A stretch of 64,000 nt of DNA from Ramlibacter humi (GCF_004681975.1 NZ_SMLK01000001.1:1178001-1242000), one strand, 5' to 3'. Shown: positions 1-8,914, counted from the first letter of the stretch. The notes: a model not told the origin generated them from the letters alone. A program made the numbers and translations.

Positions 1-170
1 TCCAGCGCCATGCGCACGGCCTTGTCGCCCAGGGCCTGGGCATACGGCTCGCCGAGCGAGCGCAGTTCGCTGCGCAGCGCTTCGAGCGTGGCAGCGCCGG
101 TGTCGCGCTCTTCCGAGCCGCGGCCCATGGCTTCGCGCACCGAGGCGAAGTAACGCAGGCGGACCTTCAT
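1..170 (-). CDS. moaD: Molybdopterin synthase sulfur carrier subunit MoaD (partial, 3' end outside window)
   Basis: Only the N-terminal 56 or so residues are present; the gene runs off the left edge. The protein begins MKVRLRYFASVREAMG, typical of the ubiquitin-like small subunit of molybdopterin synthase, which carries the thiocarboxylate sulfur onto precursor Z. The C-terminal Gly-Gly cannot be seen. Its ATG overlaps the moeA stop codon by four bases (ATGA), so it is the last visible gene of a co-translated molybdenum cofactor block. The assignment rests on the N-terminus plus context. Confidence 0.85.
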   Translation of the reverse strand, partial: MKVRLRYFASVREAMGRGSEERDTGAATLEALRSELRSLGEPYAQALGDKAVRMAL

Positions 171-1393
171 GCGACCAGCTCCGCCAGCGGCAGGAAGCGC
201 ACGCGGTCGCCGCGCGCGAACGTCTTGCCCGCCGGGATGTCGGCCAGGCCGTCGCACCAAGCCATGGAGGTGAGCACGCCCGAACTCTGGTTGGGGAACA
301 GCGCCAGCCCGCCTTCGGCATCGCGCCGCACGCGGATGAATTCGCGGCGCTTGTCGGCCTTCGGCCAATCGAAGTGCACCGGCAGCCATTGCTCCGGCGG
401 CTGCACGCGCGAAGCGCCCTGCAGCTTCAGCAGGAACGGGCGCACCAGCAGCACGAAGGTGACGAAGCTGGACACGGGATTGCCCGGCAGGCCGATGAAA
501 TGCGATTCACCGATGCGGCCGTACGCGAACGGCTTGCCCGGCTTCATGCCGATCTGCCACAGGTCCAGCGAGCCCAGCTGCTGCACGGCCGGCTTGACGT
601 GGTCTTCCTCGCCCACCGACACGCCGCCGCTGGTGAGGATCAGGTCGTGGTGTTTCGAGGCTTCGCGCAGCGCTTCCAGAGTGGCTTCGCGGCGATCGGG
701 CACGATGCCCAGATCGCCCACCTCGCAGCCCAGGCGCGCGAGCAGCTGGCGCAGGAAGAAACGGTTGGAGTTGTAGATGGCGCCGGGACGCATCTGTTCC
801 GGCGGCACGGTGCCGGGCATGACCAGCTCGTCGCCCGTGGAGAACAGCGCCACGCGCGGGCGCGCGGCGACACGCAGGCGATCACGGCCTATGCCGGCCG
901 CGAGACCGCAACTCGCCGGGTCCAGACGCTGGCCCGCACGGAGGATGACCGAGCCACGCGTGACGTCCTCGCCGCTGCGGCGGATCCACTGCCCTTCGGC
1001 GGGCACGGCGCGGATGCGCACGGCGCTGTCGCCCACCGCTTCCGTGTCTTCCTGCATGACGATGGCGTCGGCGCCTTCGGGCACCGGCGCGCCGGTGAAG
1101 ATGCGCGCCACGGTGCCGGGCAGCAGCGGCTGCGCGGCCTGGCCCGCGGGAATGCGCTGGCTGACCGGCAGTACCACGCCTTCTTCCGCGATCTCGCCGC
1201 GGCGCACGGCGTAGCCGTCCATCGAGCTGTTGTCCTGCGGCGGCACCTGCAGCGCGGACACCAGGTCTTCGGCCAGCACGCGGCCATCGGCGTCGAAAGT
1301 CGCGACTTCTTCCGTGCGTCCAAGCGCGTGCGCATGGCCGAGCAGGTCGGCCAGCGCGTCGTCCAGGGAGCGCAGCGGCGCTCGCGCGTTCAT
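167..1393 (-). CDS. moeA: Molybdopterin molybdenumtransferase MoeA
   Basis: A 408-residue protein that inserts molybdate into adenylylated molybdopterin in cofactor biosynthesis. Family signatures are in the expected order: DNSSMDGYAVR near residue 55, IFTGAPVPEGADAIV, TGDELV, ILTSGGVSVGEEDHV, GMKPGKPFAYG and GLPGNPVSSF. The length is normal. The ATG at 1393 is chosen because it forms an ATGA overlap with the stop of mobB. A longer in-frame extension upstream would overlap mobB and has no family match. The gene sits between mobB and moaD, all expressed from the same strand. Confidence 0.95.
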   Translation of the reverse strand: MNARAPLRSLDDALADLLGHAHALGRTEEVATFDADGRVLAEDLVSALQVPPQDNSSMDGYAVRRGEIAEEGVVLPVSQRIPAGQAAQPLLPGTVARIFTGAPVPEGADAIVMQEDTEAVGDSAVRIRAVPAEGQWIRRSGEDVTRGSVILRAGQRLDPASCGLAAGIGRDRLRVAARPRVALFSTGDELVMPGTVPPEQMRPGAIYNSNRFFLRQLLARLGCEVGDLGIVPDRREATLEALREASKHHDLILTSGGVSVGEEDHVKPAVQQLGSLDLWQIGMKPGKPFAYGRIGESHFIGLPGNPVSSFVTFVLLVRPFLLKLQGASRVQPPEQWLPVHFDWPKADKRREFIRVRRDAEGGLALFPNQSSGVLTSMAWCDGLADIPAGKTFARGDRVRFLPLAELVA

Positions 1394-1923
1394 GTGTATC
1401 TCTCGGCGATGTAGTCGAAGCGGTCGCCATTGTCGACCAGCCACTGCGCCACCGCATCGGGATCATTGAGTGGAAGCAAGGGCCGCAGGGTCGTTTCGGG
1501 CAACCGGCCGGGCGAGTCGGTGGCGATGGCCACCACGAAGTCGTCCACGGGGTAGCGCGCCGGTTGGGCGCTGTCGGCTCGCCACACCTCGACCTTGGGC
1601 AGGTTGCTTTCCTTGAAGCCCTCGACGATGACCCAGTCGACACCGTCGTACAGCTCGGCGATCAGCTGGTGCACGCTGAGCTGGGCATCGCGCTCGAACT
1701 CGCGCATCAGCGCCAGCCGGCGGTTGGAAGCGACGACCACCTCGAACGCGCCGGCCTCGCGGTGGCGGAAGGTGTCCTTGCCGGGATGGTCGATGTCGAA
1801 GCTGTGGTGCGCGTGCTTGACCACGGAGACGCGCAGGCCGCGCAGCCGCAGCGCCGGGATGACGCGCTCCATCAGCGTGGTCTTGCCCGAGCCGGAGTAG
1901 CCGGCGAATGCGACGACCTTCAT
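1390..1923 (-). CDS. mobB: Molybdopterin-guanine dinucleotide biosynthesis adaptor MobB
   Basis: A 177-residue GTP-binding protein that assists MobA in forming the guanine dinucleotide form of the molybdenum cofactor. It opens with a P-loop, GYSGSGKTTL, at residues 8-17, followed by the family-typical KHAHHSFDID and a VEGFKE segment near residue 103. It begins 7 bases after the thrC stop and overlaps moeA by four bases. It therefore joins the amino acid genes upstream to the cofactor genes downstream in one apparent transcription unit. Confidence 0.93.
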   Translation of the reverse strand: MKVVAFAGYSGSGKTTLMERVIPALRLRGLRVSVVKHAHHSFDIDHPGKDTFRHREAGAFEVVVASNRRLALMREFERDAQLSVHQLIAELYDGVDWVIVEGFKESNLPKVEVWRADSAQPARYPVDDFVVAIATDSPGRLPETTLRPLLPLNDPDAVAQWLVDNGDRFDYIAERYT

Positions 1924-1930
1924 GGCGGGC

Positions 1931-3355
1931 TCAGGCGCAATGCTGTTCGATGTACGCCTTCACGCGCTGCACGTCGGGCGGCAGCACGGTGACGCGCCGC
2001 GGCAGCTTCTCGATGCCGTCGAACTTCGCGGGCCGCTCGGGTTCGCGGCCCAGCGCCTCGACGATGGCGGCGGCGAACTTCACCGGCAGCGCCGTCTCCA
2101 GCACGATCATCGGCACGCCGGCTTTCGCGTGCTGCCGCGCGACCTTCAGGCCGTCGGCGGTGTGCGTGTCCACCATCGCCGAATGGCGCTGCCAGGTGTC
2201 GCGGATGGTGGCCAGGCGGTCGGCATGCGTGCTCTTGCCGCTGGCGAAGCCGAAGCGCCGGCGCGCCTGCGCGAACGCGGGGTCGCTGCCCAGGTCGAAG
2301 CGGCCGGCCTTGGCGAGCTCTTCGCCGAACAGCGAGCGCGTGCGCGCGCCATCGCGGCCGAGCAGGTCGAAGACGAAGCGCTCGAAGTTGCTGGCCTTGC
2401 TGATGTCCATCGACGGGCTGGACGTCTCGTGGGTGTCTGCGCCCGTCCGAACGCGGTACACGCCGGTGCGGAAGAACTCGTCGAGCACGTCGTTCTCGTT
2501 GGTGGCCAGCACCAGCGTCTCGATGGGCAGGCCCATCATGCGGGCCACGTGGCCGGCGCAGATGTTGCCGAAGTTGCCCGAGGGCACGGCGAAGCTCACC
2601 TTCTGGCCCGGTTCCGCCGTGGCCTGGAACCAGCCGGCGAAGTAGTAGACGACCTGCGCGACCAGGCGGGCCCAATTGATGGAGTTCACGGTGCCGATGC
2701 GCAGGCGGCGCTTGAAGTCCAGGTCGTTGCTGACCGCCTTGACGATGTCCTGGCAGTCGTCGAACACGCCCTCGATGGCGAGGTTGTGGATGTTGGGGTC
2801 CTGCAGGCTGAACATCTGAGCCTGCTGGAACGGGCTCATGCGGCCGTGCGGCGACGTCATGAAGACGCGGATGCCCTGCTTGCCGCGCATGGCGTACTCG
2901 GCCGCGCTGCCGGTGTCGCCGGAGGTGGCGCCCAGGATGTTCAGCTGCTCGCCGCGGCGGCCCAGCTCGTACTCGAACAGGTTGCCCAGCAGCTGCATGG
3001 CCATGTCCTTGAAGGCCAGCGTGGGGCCGTTGGACAGCGCTTCGAGGTACAGCCCGGATTCCAGCTGCTTCAGCGGCACGATCTCCTTCGTGCCGAACAC
3101 TTGCGCCGTGTACGTCTTCGCGCAGATGGCGCGCAGGTCGGCCGCGGGGATGTCGTCGATGTACAGCGAGAGGATCTCGAACGCCAGCTCGTGGTAAGGC
3201 AGGCCGCGCCATTTCTGCAGCGTGGCGGCATCCACCCGCGGATAGCTCTCGGGCAGGTACAGGCCGCCGTCGGGCGCCAGGCCTTCGAGCAGGATTTCGC
3301 AGAAGCGCTTGCGGTCCGGGTGGCCGCGCGTGGAGAGGTACAGCATGGGCGCCAA
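1931..3355 (-). CDS. thrC: Threonine synthase
   Basis: A 474-residue PLP enzyme converting O-phospho-L-homoserine to threonine, the last step of threonine synthesis. The PLP lysine lies in NGPTLAFKDMAMQ near residue 114 and the phosphate-binding loop is GATSGDTGSAAE. It is the long fungal/proteobacterial type with the N-terminal YLSTRG motif. It follows hom by 9 bases, so it is co-transcribed with the enzyme two steps upstream. No thrB is adjacent; homoserine kinase must be encoded elsewhere. Confidence 0.96.
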   Translation of the reverse strand: MAPMLYLSTRGHPDRKRFCEILLEGLAPDGGLYLPESYPRVDAATLQKWRGLPYHELAFEILSLYIDDIPAADLRAICAKTYTAQVFGTKEIVPLKQLESGLYLEALSNGPTLAFKDMAMQLLGNLFEYELGRRGEQLNILGATSGDTGSAAEYAMRGKQGIRVFMTSPHGRMSPFQQAQMFSLQDPNIHNLAIEGVFDDCQDIVKAVSNDLDFKRRLRIGTVNSINWARLVAQVVYYFAGWFQATAEPGQKVSFAVPSGNFGNICAGHVARMMGLPIETLVLATNENDVLDEFFRTGVYRVRTGADTHETSSPSMDISKASNFERFVFDLLGRDGARTRSLFGEELAKAGRFDLGSDPAFAQARRRFGFASGKSTHADRLATIRDTWQRHSAMVDTHTADGLKVARQHAKAGVPMIVLETALPVKFAAAIVEALGREPERPAKFDGIEKLPRRVTVLPPDVQRVKAYIEQHCA

Positions 3356-3364
3356 CTCAGGCCG

Positions 3365-4675
3365 TCAGGCCAGTTCTTCCTTGCGGATGCGCACGATGGG
3401 CGCCAGCACGGTGGGCAGCGCCTGCATGCGGCCGATGACCTCGTTCATTGTGCCTTCGCGCACGTTGTGCGTGAGGATGATCAGGTCGGTCTGCCGCTCG
3501 CCTTCGCCCGCTTCGCGCTGCAGCACGGCGTCGATGGACACACCTGCGTCGGCACACAGGCCGGTGACCTTGGCCAGCACCCCGGCTTCGTCGGCCACGC
3601 GCAGGCGCAGGTAGTAGCTGGTGACCACCTCGTCCATGGGCAGCACGGCTTCGCTGCTCATCTGGTCGGGCTGGAAAGCCAGGTGCGGCACGCGGTGCGC
3701 GGCGTCGGCCGTGTGCAGCCGCGTGATGTCCACCAGGTCGGCGATGACGGCGCTGGCGGTGGGCTCGCTGCCCGCGCCCTTGCCGTAGTGCAGCGTGGTG
3801 CCGACGGCGTCGCCCTGCACCACCACCGCGTTCATCGCGCCTTCGACGTTGGCGATGAGGCGCCTGGCGGGCACCAGGCTGGGGTGCACGCGCAGCTCGA
3901 TGCCCTTGGTGGCGCGCTTGGTGATGCCCAGCAGCTTGATGCGGTAGCCCAGCTGCTCGGCGTAGCGGATGTCCTGCGCGGCCAGCTTGGTGATGCCCTC
4001 GACGTAGGCCTTGTCGAACTGCACCGGGATGCCGAACGCGATGGCGCTCATGATGGTCGCCTTGTGGGCCGCGTCCACGCCTTCGATGTCGAAGGTCGGG
4101 TCGGCTTCGGCGTAGCCCAGGCGCTGCGCTTCCTTGAGCACCACGTCGAAGTCCAGGCCCTTGTCGCGCATCTCGGACAGGATGAAGTTCGTCGTGCCGT
4201 TGATGATGCCGGCGATCCACTCGATGCGGTTGGCGGTCAGGCCTTCGCGCAGGGACTTGATGATGGGGATGCCGCCCGCGACGGCGGCCTCGAAGGCCAC
4301 CATCACGCCGCGCTGGTGCGCGGCCGCGAAGATCTCGGTGCCATGCACGGCCAGCAGCGCCTTGTTGGCGGTGACCACGTGCTTGCCCGCCGCGATGGCG
4401 GCCAGCATCAGCTCGCGCGCGATACCGTAGCCGCCGATCAGCTCGACGACGATGTCGATGTCAGGATTGGCGATGACTTCGCGCGCGTCCTTCACCACCT
4501 TCACGCCGCTGCCCACGACGGACTGCGCGCGCGCGGTGTCGAGGTCCGCGACCATGCCGATCTCGATGCCGCGCCCGGCGCGGCGCTGGATTTCCTCTTG
4601 GTTGCGGCGCAGGACGTTGAAGACGCCGCTGCCGACCGTGCCGATGCCGAGCAGGCCGACCTGGATGGGTTTCAT
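3365..4675 (-). CDS. hom: Homoserine dehydrogenase
   Basis: A 436-residue NAD(P)-dependent enzyme reducing aspartate semialdehyde to homoserine. It has the Rossmann motif GIGTVGSGVF at residues 9-18, the catalytic-domain signature GIINGTTNFILSEM, and a C-terminal ACT domain (EAGVLAKVTGLCADAG) that in this family mediates threonine feedback. The ATG at 4675 overlaps the alaA stop by four bases and gives the canonical N-terminus MKPIQVGLLGIG. A longer open frame continues upstream inside alaA but encodes unrelated antisense-like sequence. Confidence 0.96.
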   Translation of the reverse strand: MKPIQVGLLGIGTVGSGVFNVLRRNQEEIQRRAGRGIEIGMVADLDTARAQSVVGSGVKVVKDAREVIANPDIDIVVELIGGYGIARELMLAAIAAGKHVVTANKALLAVHGTEIFAAAHQRGVMVAFEAAVAGGIPIIKSLREGLTANRIEWIAGIINGTTNFILSEMRDKGLDFDVVLKEAQRLGYAEADPTFDIEGVDAAHKATIMSAIAFGIPVQFDKAYVEGITKLAAQDIRYAEQLGYRIKLLGITKRATKGIELRVHPSLVPARRLIANVEGAMNAVVVQGDAVGTTLHYGKGAGSEPTASAVIADLVDITRLHTADAAHRVPHLAFQPDQMSSEAVLPMDEVVTSYYLRLRVADEAGVLAKVTGLCADAGVSIDAVLQREAGEGERQTDLIILTHNVREGTMNEVIGRMQALPTVLAPIVRIRKEELA

Positions 4676-5898
4676 GAGGTATGTCGCTTGCGATAGGAGT
4701 CGAGAAACTTCGCGATGCGGTTGATCGCCTCGCGAAGGTCGTCCTCGTGGGGGAGGAACACGATGCGGAAGTGCTGGTTGTCCGGGTAGTTGAAGCCCGA
4801 GCCCTGCACCAGCATCACGCGGGTTTCCTGCAGCACTTCGAGGAAGAACTGGCGGTCGTCCGCGATCGGGTAGACCTTGGGGTCCAGCCGGGGAAACATG
4901 TAGAGCGCGGCCTGCGGCTTCACGCAGGTGACGCCGGGGATGGCGGTGATCAGCTCGTACGCCAGGTCGCGCTGGCGGCGCAGGCGCCCGCCGGGGGCGA
5001 TCAGCTCGTTGATGCTCTGGTAGCCGCCCAGCGCGGTCTGCACGGCGTACTGGCCGGGCACGTTGGCGCACAGGCGCATGTTCGAGAGCATGGTCAGGCC
5101 CTCTATGTAGTCGGTGGCCTGGCGCTTGTCGCCCGACACCACCATCCAGCCGGCGCGGTAGCCGCAGCTGCGGTAGCTCTTGGACAGCGAGTTGAACGTC
5201 AGCGTCAGCACGTCCTCGGACAGGCTGGCGATGGCCGTGTGCTTCACGTCGTCGTACAGGACCTTGTCGTACACCTCGTCGGCCAGGATCACGAGGCCGT
5301 GCTCGCGCGCGATGGCGACGATCTGCTTCAGCGTCTCGGTCGGGTACAGCGCGCCGGTCGGGTTGTTCGGGTTGATGACGACGATGCCCTTGGTGCGCGG
5401 CGTGATCTTGCCGCGCAGGTCGGCCAGGTCGGGCTGCCAGTCGCGCGCCTCGTCGCAACGGTAGTGCACCGGCGTGCCGCCCGAGAGCGACGTGGCCGCG
5501 GTCCACAGCGGGTAGTCGGGCGAAGGCAGCAGCAGTTCGTCGCCGTCGTCCAGCAGCGCGTTGGTGGCCATGGCGATCAGTTCGCTGGCGCCGTTGCCCA
5601 GGTACACGTCGTCCAGCGTGACGCCCTTGATGCCCTGCTGTTGCGTGTAGTGCATCACCGCCTTGCGGGCGGCGAAGATGCCCTTGCTGTCCGTGTAGCC
5701 CGCCGAGTTGGGCAGGTTGCGGATCATGTCCTGCTGGATCTCTTCGGGGGCGTCGAAGCCGAACACGGCGAGGTTGCCGATGTTCAGCTTGATGATCTTG
5801 TGCCCCTCCTCTTCCATCTGGCGGGCCGCGTCCATGATGGGACCGCGGATGTCGTACAGCACGTTGGCCAGCTTGGCGGATTTGCGGACGGTCTTCAA
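4672..5898 (-). CDS. alaA: Alanine/pyridoxal phosphate-dependent aminotransferase AlaA
   Basis: A 408-residue class I/II PLP aminotransferase, AlaA type, that makes alanine from pyruvate and glutamate. It contains KSAKLANVLYDIRGP at the N-terminus, VINPNNPTGALYP, and the PLP lysine in SLSKSYRSCGYRAGW. A TTG at 5898 is preferred as start: a strong GAGGAGG ribosome site lies 6 bases upstream and the product aligns with the family start. An ATG seven codons upstream lacks such a site. It is the first gene of the alaA-hom-thrC-mobB-moeA-moaD run. Confidence 0.9.
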   Translation of the reverse strand: MKTVRKSAKLANVLYDIRGPIMDAARQMEEEGHKIIKLNIGNLAVFGFDAPEEIQQDMIRNLPNSAGYTDSKGIFAARKAVMHYTQQQGIKGVTLDDVYLGNGASELIAMATNALLDDGDELLLPSPDYPLWTAATSLSGGTPVHYRCDEARDWQPDLADLRGKITPRTKGIVVINPNNPTGALYPTETLKQIVAIAREHGLVILADEVYDKVLYDDVKHTAIASLSEDVLTLTFNSLSKSYRSCGYRAGWMVVSGDKRQATDYIEGLTMLSNMRLCANVPGQYAVQTALGGYQSINELIAPGGRLRRQRDLAYELITAIPGVTCVKPQAALYMFPRLDPKVYPIADDRQFFLEVLQETRVMLVQGSGFNYPDNQHFRIVFLPHEDDLREAINRIAKFLDSYRKRHTS

Positions 5899-6016
5899 AA
5901 CCCCTCCTCGGGATGGCACCCCAGCGGCGTTGTCAAGGGTGAAAACCTATAATTTGACCACACTCGGTTGGGCTCGCCGCCCTGCCGCAACGCCCAGGCT
6001 TCCTTCGAAATCCAGC

Positions 6017-6394
6017 ATGAAACTGCAGCCGGACCGCTTCGACGTCCAGGCCATCACCGGCTACGGCCCGGGGTGGGTGGGCGTGGGCACAGAGCGCATC
6101 ACGCACAGCGTGGTGATCAGCTCGCAAGGTGAGCGGTTCGACTGGGAACTGCCGAGCTACGAGGCATTGGGCCCGCAGCATTTCGAGCGCCTGGCGAAGC
6201 TGGACGCCGAGGTGGTGATCTTCGGCAGCGGCGGCCGCATCCGCTTCCCGAAGGCGGCCTGGCTGCGGCCGCTGGTGCAGGCGCGCATCGGTGTCGAGAC
6301 CATGGACACGGCGGCGGCTTGCCGCACGTACAACGTGCTCGCGCAGGAAGGCCGCCGGGTGGCCGCGGCGCTGCTGCTGGAACAGCCTGGCTGA
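6017..6394 (+). CDS. Mth938-like domain-containing protein
   Basis: A 125-residue protein of the Mth938/NDUFAF3 (DUF498) fold, seen in YITHSVVI-like and VIFGSGGRIRFP segments. Bacterial members are uncharacterised; the eukaryotic relative is a complex I assembly factor. The ATG at 6017 gives MKLQPDRFDVQAITGYG, a usual start for the family. It is divergent from alaA. A perfect TATAAT lies at 5948-5953, about 65 bases upstream, but no convincing -35 accompanies it at normal spacing. Confidence 0.8.
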   Translation: MKLQPDRFDVQAITGYGPGWVGVGTERITHSVVISSQGERFDWELPSYEALGPQHFERLAKLDAEVVIFGSGGRIRFPKAAWLRPLVQARIGVETMDTAAACRTYNVLAQEGRRVAAALLLEQPG

Positions 6395-6486
6395 GCGGCG
6401 CCCTCGTGGGGCGAATCAGGTAAAATCTCGGGTTGCGACTGGCCCGCGCAGCCCCCGGGCATTCCTGTCACACGAGTACAAAATCC

Positions 6487-6963
6487 ATGGCGATCGTTGT
6501 CAACAAGCCCCTCCCCGAATTTGAAGCGAACGCCACGGGCGGCATCAAGGTCAGCAATACATCGCACCTGGGCCAGGTCGTGGTGCTGTACTTCTATCCC
6601 AAGGACAACACGCCCGGCTGCACGACCGAGGCCATGCAGTTCCGCGACAAGTACAAGGACTTCGTGAAGGCCGGCGCCACCGTGTTCGGCGTCTCGCGCG
6701 ACAACATGAAGTCGCACGAGGACTTCAAAGCCAAGCTGGAGCTGCCCTTCGAGCTGATCGCCGACACCGAAGAGAAGATGTGCCACATGTTCGGCGTGGT
6801 CAAGAACAAGATCATGTACGGCAAGAAGGTCAAGGGCATCGAGCGCAGCACCTTCCTGGTGGGCGCCGACGGCATCCTCAAGCAGGAGTGGCGCGGCCTG
6901 AAGGTGCCCGGTCACGTCGACGAGGTGCTCAAGGCCGTGAAGCTGCTGAAGAAGGCCGCCTGA
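6487..6963 (+). CDS. bcp: Thioredoxin-dependent peroxiredoxin, BCP/PrxQ type
   Basis: A 158-residue peroxiredoxin reducing hydroperoxides with thioredoxin as electron donor. The peroxidatic cysteine lies in YPKDNTPGCTTEAM. The resolving cysteine that often follows five residues later in PrxQ/BCP is replaced by methionine, so this is a one-Cys or alternative-disulfide variant; another cysteine occurs in KMCHMFGV near residue 99. The ATG at 6487 gives the standard MAIVVNKPLPEF start. A TAAAAT element at 6421-6426 could be its -10 box. Confidence 0.92.
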   Translation: MAIVVNKPLPEFEANATGGIKVSNTSHLGQVVVLYFYPKDNTPGCTTEAMQFRDKYKDFVKAGATVFGVSRDNMKSHEDFKAKLELPFELIADTEEKMCHMFGVVKNKIMYGKKVKGIERSTFLVGADGILKQEWRGLKVPGHVDEVLKAVKLLKKAA

Positions 6964-7083
6964 ACTGTCGGTGACGTCTGGCAACAACACGCGGCGGCCG
7001 GTCATGGTCGCGCCGGGGCCGATGTGCATAATGGCCTCATGCAGTTGATTCCGGCGCTTCGCGTCGACACCGCATCCCCAGAG

Positions 7084-7113
7084 AAAGCCGCCGGGCTCGC
7101 CAGGCGGCTTTTT
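7084..7113 (+). terminator. Rho-independent terminator after bcp
   Basis: Nine-base stem AAAGCCGCC (7084-7092) pairs with GGCGGCTTT (7103-7111) around a 10-base loop and ends in a run of five T. It stands about 120 bases after bcp and just ahead of phoH, so phoH needs its own promoter or readthrough. Confidence 0.85.
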
Positions 7114-7150
7114 CGTTTCATGGTCCTTCGTTCCGGGAATTTCCTCGCCT

Positions 7151-8830
7151 ATGCCGCTGCCTCCCGCCCCCTCCAAACGCGCCGCCCTGCTCCCGCCCGA
7201 GGCCTACGACGCCCCGGCCCGGTCCTCGCACAAGTCGGCCCGAAAATCGGAGGCCCACGGCGCCGACCATCCGGTCGCTGAGCACCCGCAGGTCGAGGAC
7301 TTCGACCCGCGAAGCGGTGGTGGCGAGCGCGAGGCGTTCCACCCGGCCGCGTTCCAGGAAGAAGCCGCCGAGGTGCAGGAGCGCCCCGCCGCGAAGCGCC
7401 GCCCGGCCCCCGAGCCCGCGCGCAAGAAGGCCAGGCCGTCCGGCCCGTCCAAGCTGTTCGTGCTGGACACCAACGTGCTGATGCACGACCCGATGTGCCT
7501 GTTCCGCTTCGAGGAACACGACATCTTCCTGCCGATGATCGTGCTGGAGGAGCTGGACGGCCACAAGAGGGGCACGACCGAAGTTGCGCGCAACGCCCGC
7601 CAGGCCAGCCGCTCGCTGGACGCGCTGGCCGGCGCGCAGGGCGCCGACATCAGCGCGGGGCTGAAGCTCAATTCCACCGGCCATCCCGAGGCCGGCGGTA
7701 ACCTGTTCTTCCAGACGCAGGCCCTGGCCAACCACCTGCCCATCAGCCTGCCGCAAGGCAAGGCCGACAACCAGATTCTGGGCGTGGTGCAGGCGCTGGG
7801 CGAGATGCACAAGCCGCGCGAGGTCGTGCTGGTGTCCAAGGACATCAACATGCGCGTGAAGGCGCGCGCGCTGGGCCTGGCGACCGAGGACTACCGCAAC
7901 GACAAGACGCTGGACGACCTGGAGCTGATGTACTCCGGCGCGCTCGCGCTGCCGGCGGACTTCTGGGCCAAGCACGGCAAGACGGTGGAAAGCTGGCAAA
8001 GCGGCCAGAGCACCTTCTACCGCGTCACCGGGCCCATCGTTCCCAGCCTGCACATCAACCAGTTCGTCTACTTCGAGGCGCCCGGCGAGCCCAGCCTGTA
8101 TGCCCGCGTCACCGAGATCCGCGGCAAGACCGCGGTGCTGAAGACGCTGAAGGACTACGGCCACCTGAAGAACGCCGTCTGGGGCGTCACCACGCGCAAC
8201 CGCGAGCAGAACTTCGCGATGAACCTGCTGATGGACCCCGAGGTGGACTTCGTCACCCTCACGGGCACGGCGGGCACCGGCAAGACGCTGATGGCGCTGG
8301 CCGCGGGGCTGACGCAGGTGCTGGACGAGCGCCGCTATACCGAGATCATCATGACCCGAGCCACGGTGAGCGTGGGCGAGGACATCGGCTTCCTGCCGGG
8401 CACGGAAGAAGAAAAGATGGGCCCCTGGATGGGCGCGCTGGACGACAACCTGGAGGTGCTGGCCAAGACCGACACCGGCGCCGGCGAGTGGGGCCGCGCA
8501 GCCACCAACGAGCTGATCAGGAGCCGCATCAAGATCAAGAGCATGAACTTCATGCGTGGCCGCACGTTCCTCAACAAGTACGTGATCCTCGACGAGGCGC
8601 AGAACCTCACGCCCAAGCAGATGAAGACGCTGATCACGCGCGCGGGCCCGGGCACCAAGATCATCTGCATGGGCAACCTGGCGCAGATCGACACGCCCTA
8701 CCTCACCGAAGGCTCCTCGGGCCTGACCTTCGCGGTCGACAAGTTCAAGGGCTGGCCGCACAGCGGCCACATCACGCTGGCGCGCGGCGAGCGCTCGCGC
8801 CTGGCCGACTTCGCCAGCGAAGTGCTCTAG
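7151..8830 (+). CDS. PIN domain / PhoH-like ATPase
   Basis: A 559-residue two-domain protein of the PIN-PhoH (PhoH2/YlaK) type. After a roughly 100-residue basic, proline-rich low-complexity N-terminus comes a PIN ribonuclease domain starting KLFVLDTNVLMHDP (Asp106) with the acidic VLEELDGHK. The PhoH ATPase domain follows, with Walker A GTAGTGKT near residue 373 and Walker B VILDEAQNLTP near 479. Members are proposed RNA helicase-nucleases. The start is uncertain because no clear ribosome site precedes 7151 and the N-terminal extension is not conserved in type. Confidence 0.9.
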   Translation: MPLPPAPSKRAALLPPEAYDAPARSSHKSARKSEAHGADHPVAEHPQVEDFDPRSGGGEREAFHPAAFQEEAAEVQERPAAKRRPAPEPARKKARPSGPSKLFVLDTNVLMHDPMCLFRFEEHDIFLPMIVLEELDGHKRGTTEVARNARQASRSLDALAGAQGADISAGLKLNSTGHPEAGGNLFFQTQALANHLPISLPQGKADNQILGVVQALGEMHKPREVVLVSKDINMRVKARALGLATEDYRNDKTLDDLELMYSGALALPADFWAKHGKTVESWQSGQSTFYRVTGPIVPSLHINQFVYFEAPGEPSLYARVTEIRGKTAVLKTLKDYGHLKNAVWGVTTRNREQNFAMNLLMDPEVDFVTLTGTAGTGKTLMALAAGLTQVLDERRYTEIIMTRATVSVGEDIGFLPGTEEEKMGPWMGALDDNLEVLAKTDTGAGEWGRAATNELIRSRIKIKSMNFMRGRTFLNKYVILDEAQNLTPKQMKTLITRAGPGTKIICMGNLAQIDTPYLTEGSSGLTFAVDKFKGWPHSGHITLARGERSRLADFASEVL

Positions 8831-8849
8831 CGACACCGTTGCGTTCGGT

Positions 8850-8873
8850 TGCGCCCGCCGCCCGGCGGGCGCA
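8850..8873. repeat. Perfect 10-bp inverted repeat after phoH
   Basis: TGCGCCCGCC and GGCGGGCGCA flank a four-base loop. There is no T-run on either side, so it is a strong hairpin of unclear role (mRNA 3' end protection or Rho-associated end), not a classical terminator. Confidence 0.6.
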
Positions 8874-8914
8874 CGAGCCGCTAAGCTAGGCGCCTGACTC
8901 CTGCTTAGCCAACG

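Noticed and set aside
1922-4696. A 924-codon plus-strand open frame opposite thrC and hom
   Set aside because: Same antisense artefact; the minus-strand enzymes have full catalytic motifs and tight operon spacing.
3365-5506. Apparent fusion of homoserine dehydrogenase with a long N-terminal part
   Set aside because: The extra N-terminal part is out-of-frame alaA sequence. The natural start at 4675 has a family-typical N-terminus and overlaps the alaA stop.
5930-5953. TTGTCA and TATAAT as a promoter for the Mth938-like gene
   Set aside because: The spacer is only 12 bases; the -10 alone may be real but the pair cannot act as a normal sigma-70 promoter.
8850-8873. Hairpin after phoH as a Rho-independent terminator
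   Set aside because: No T-run follows the stem on either strand.
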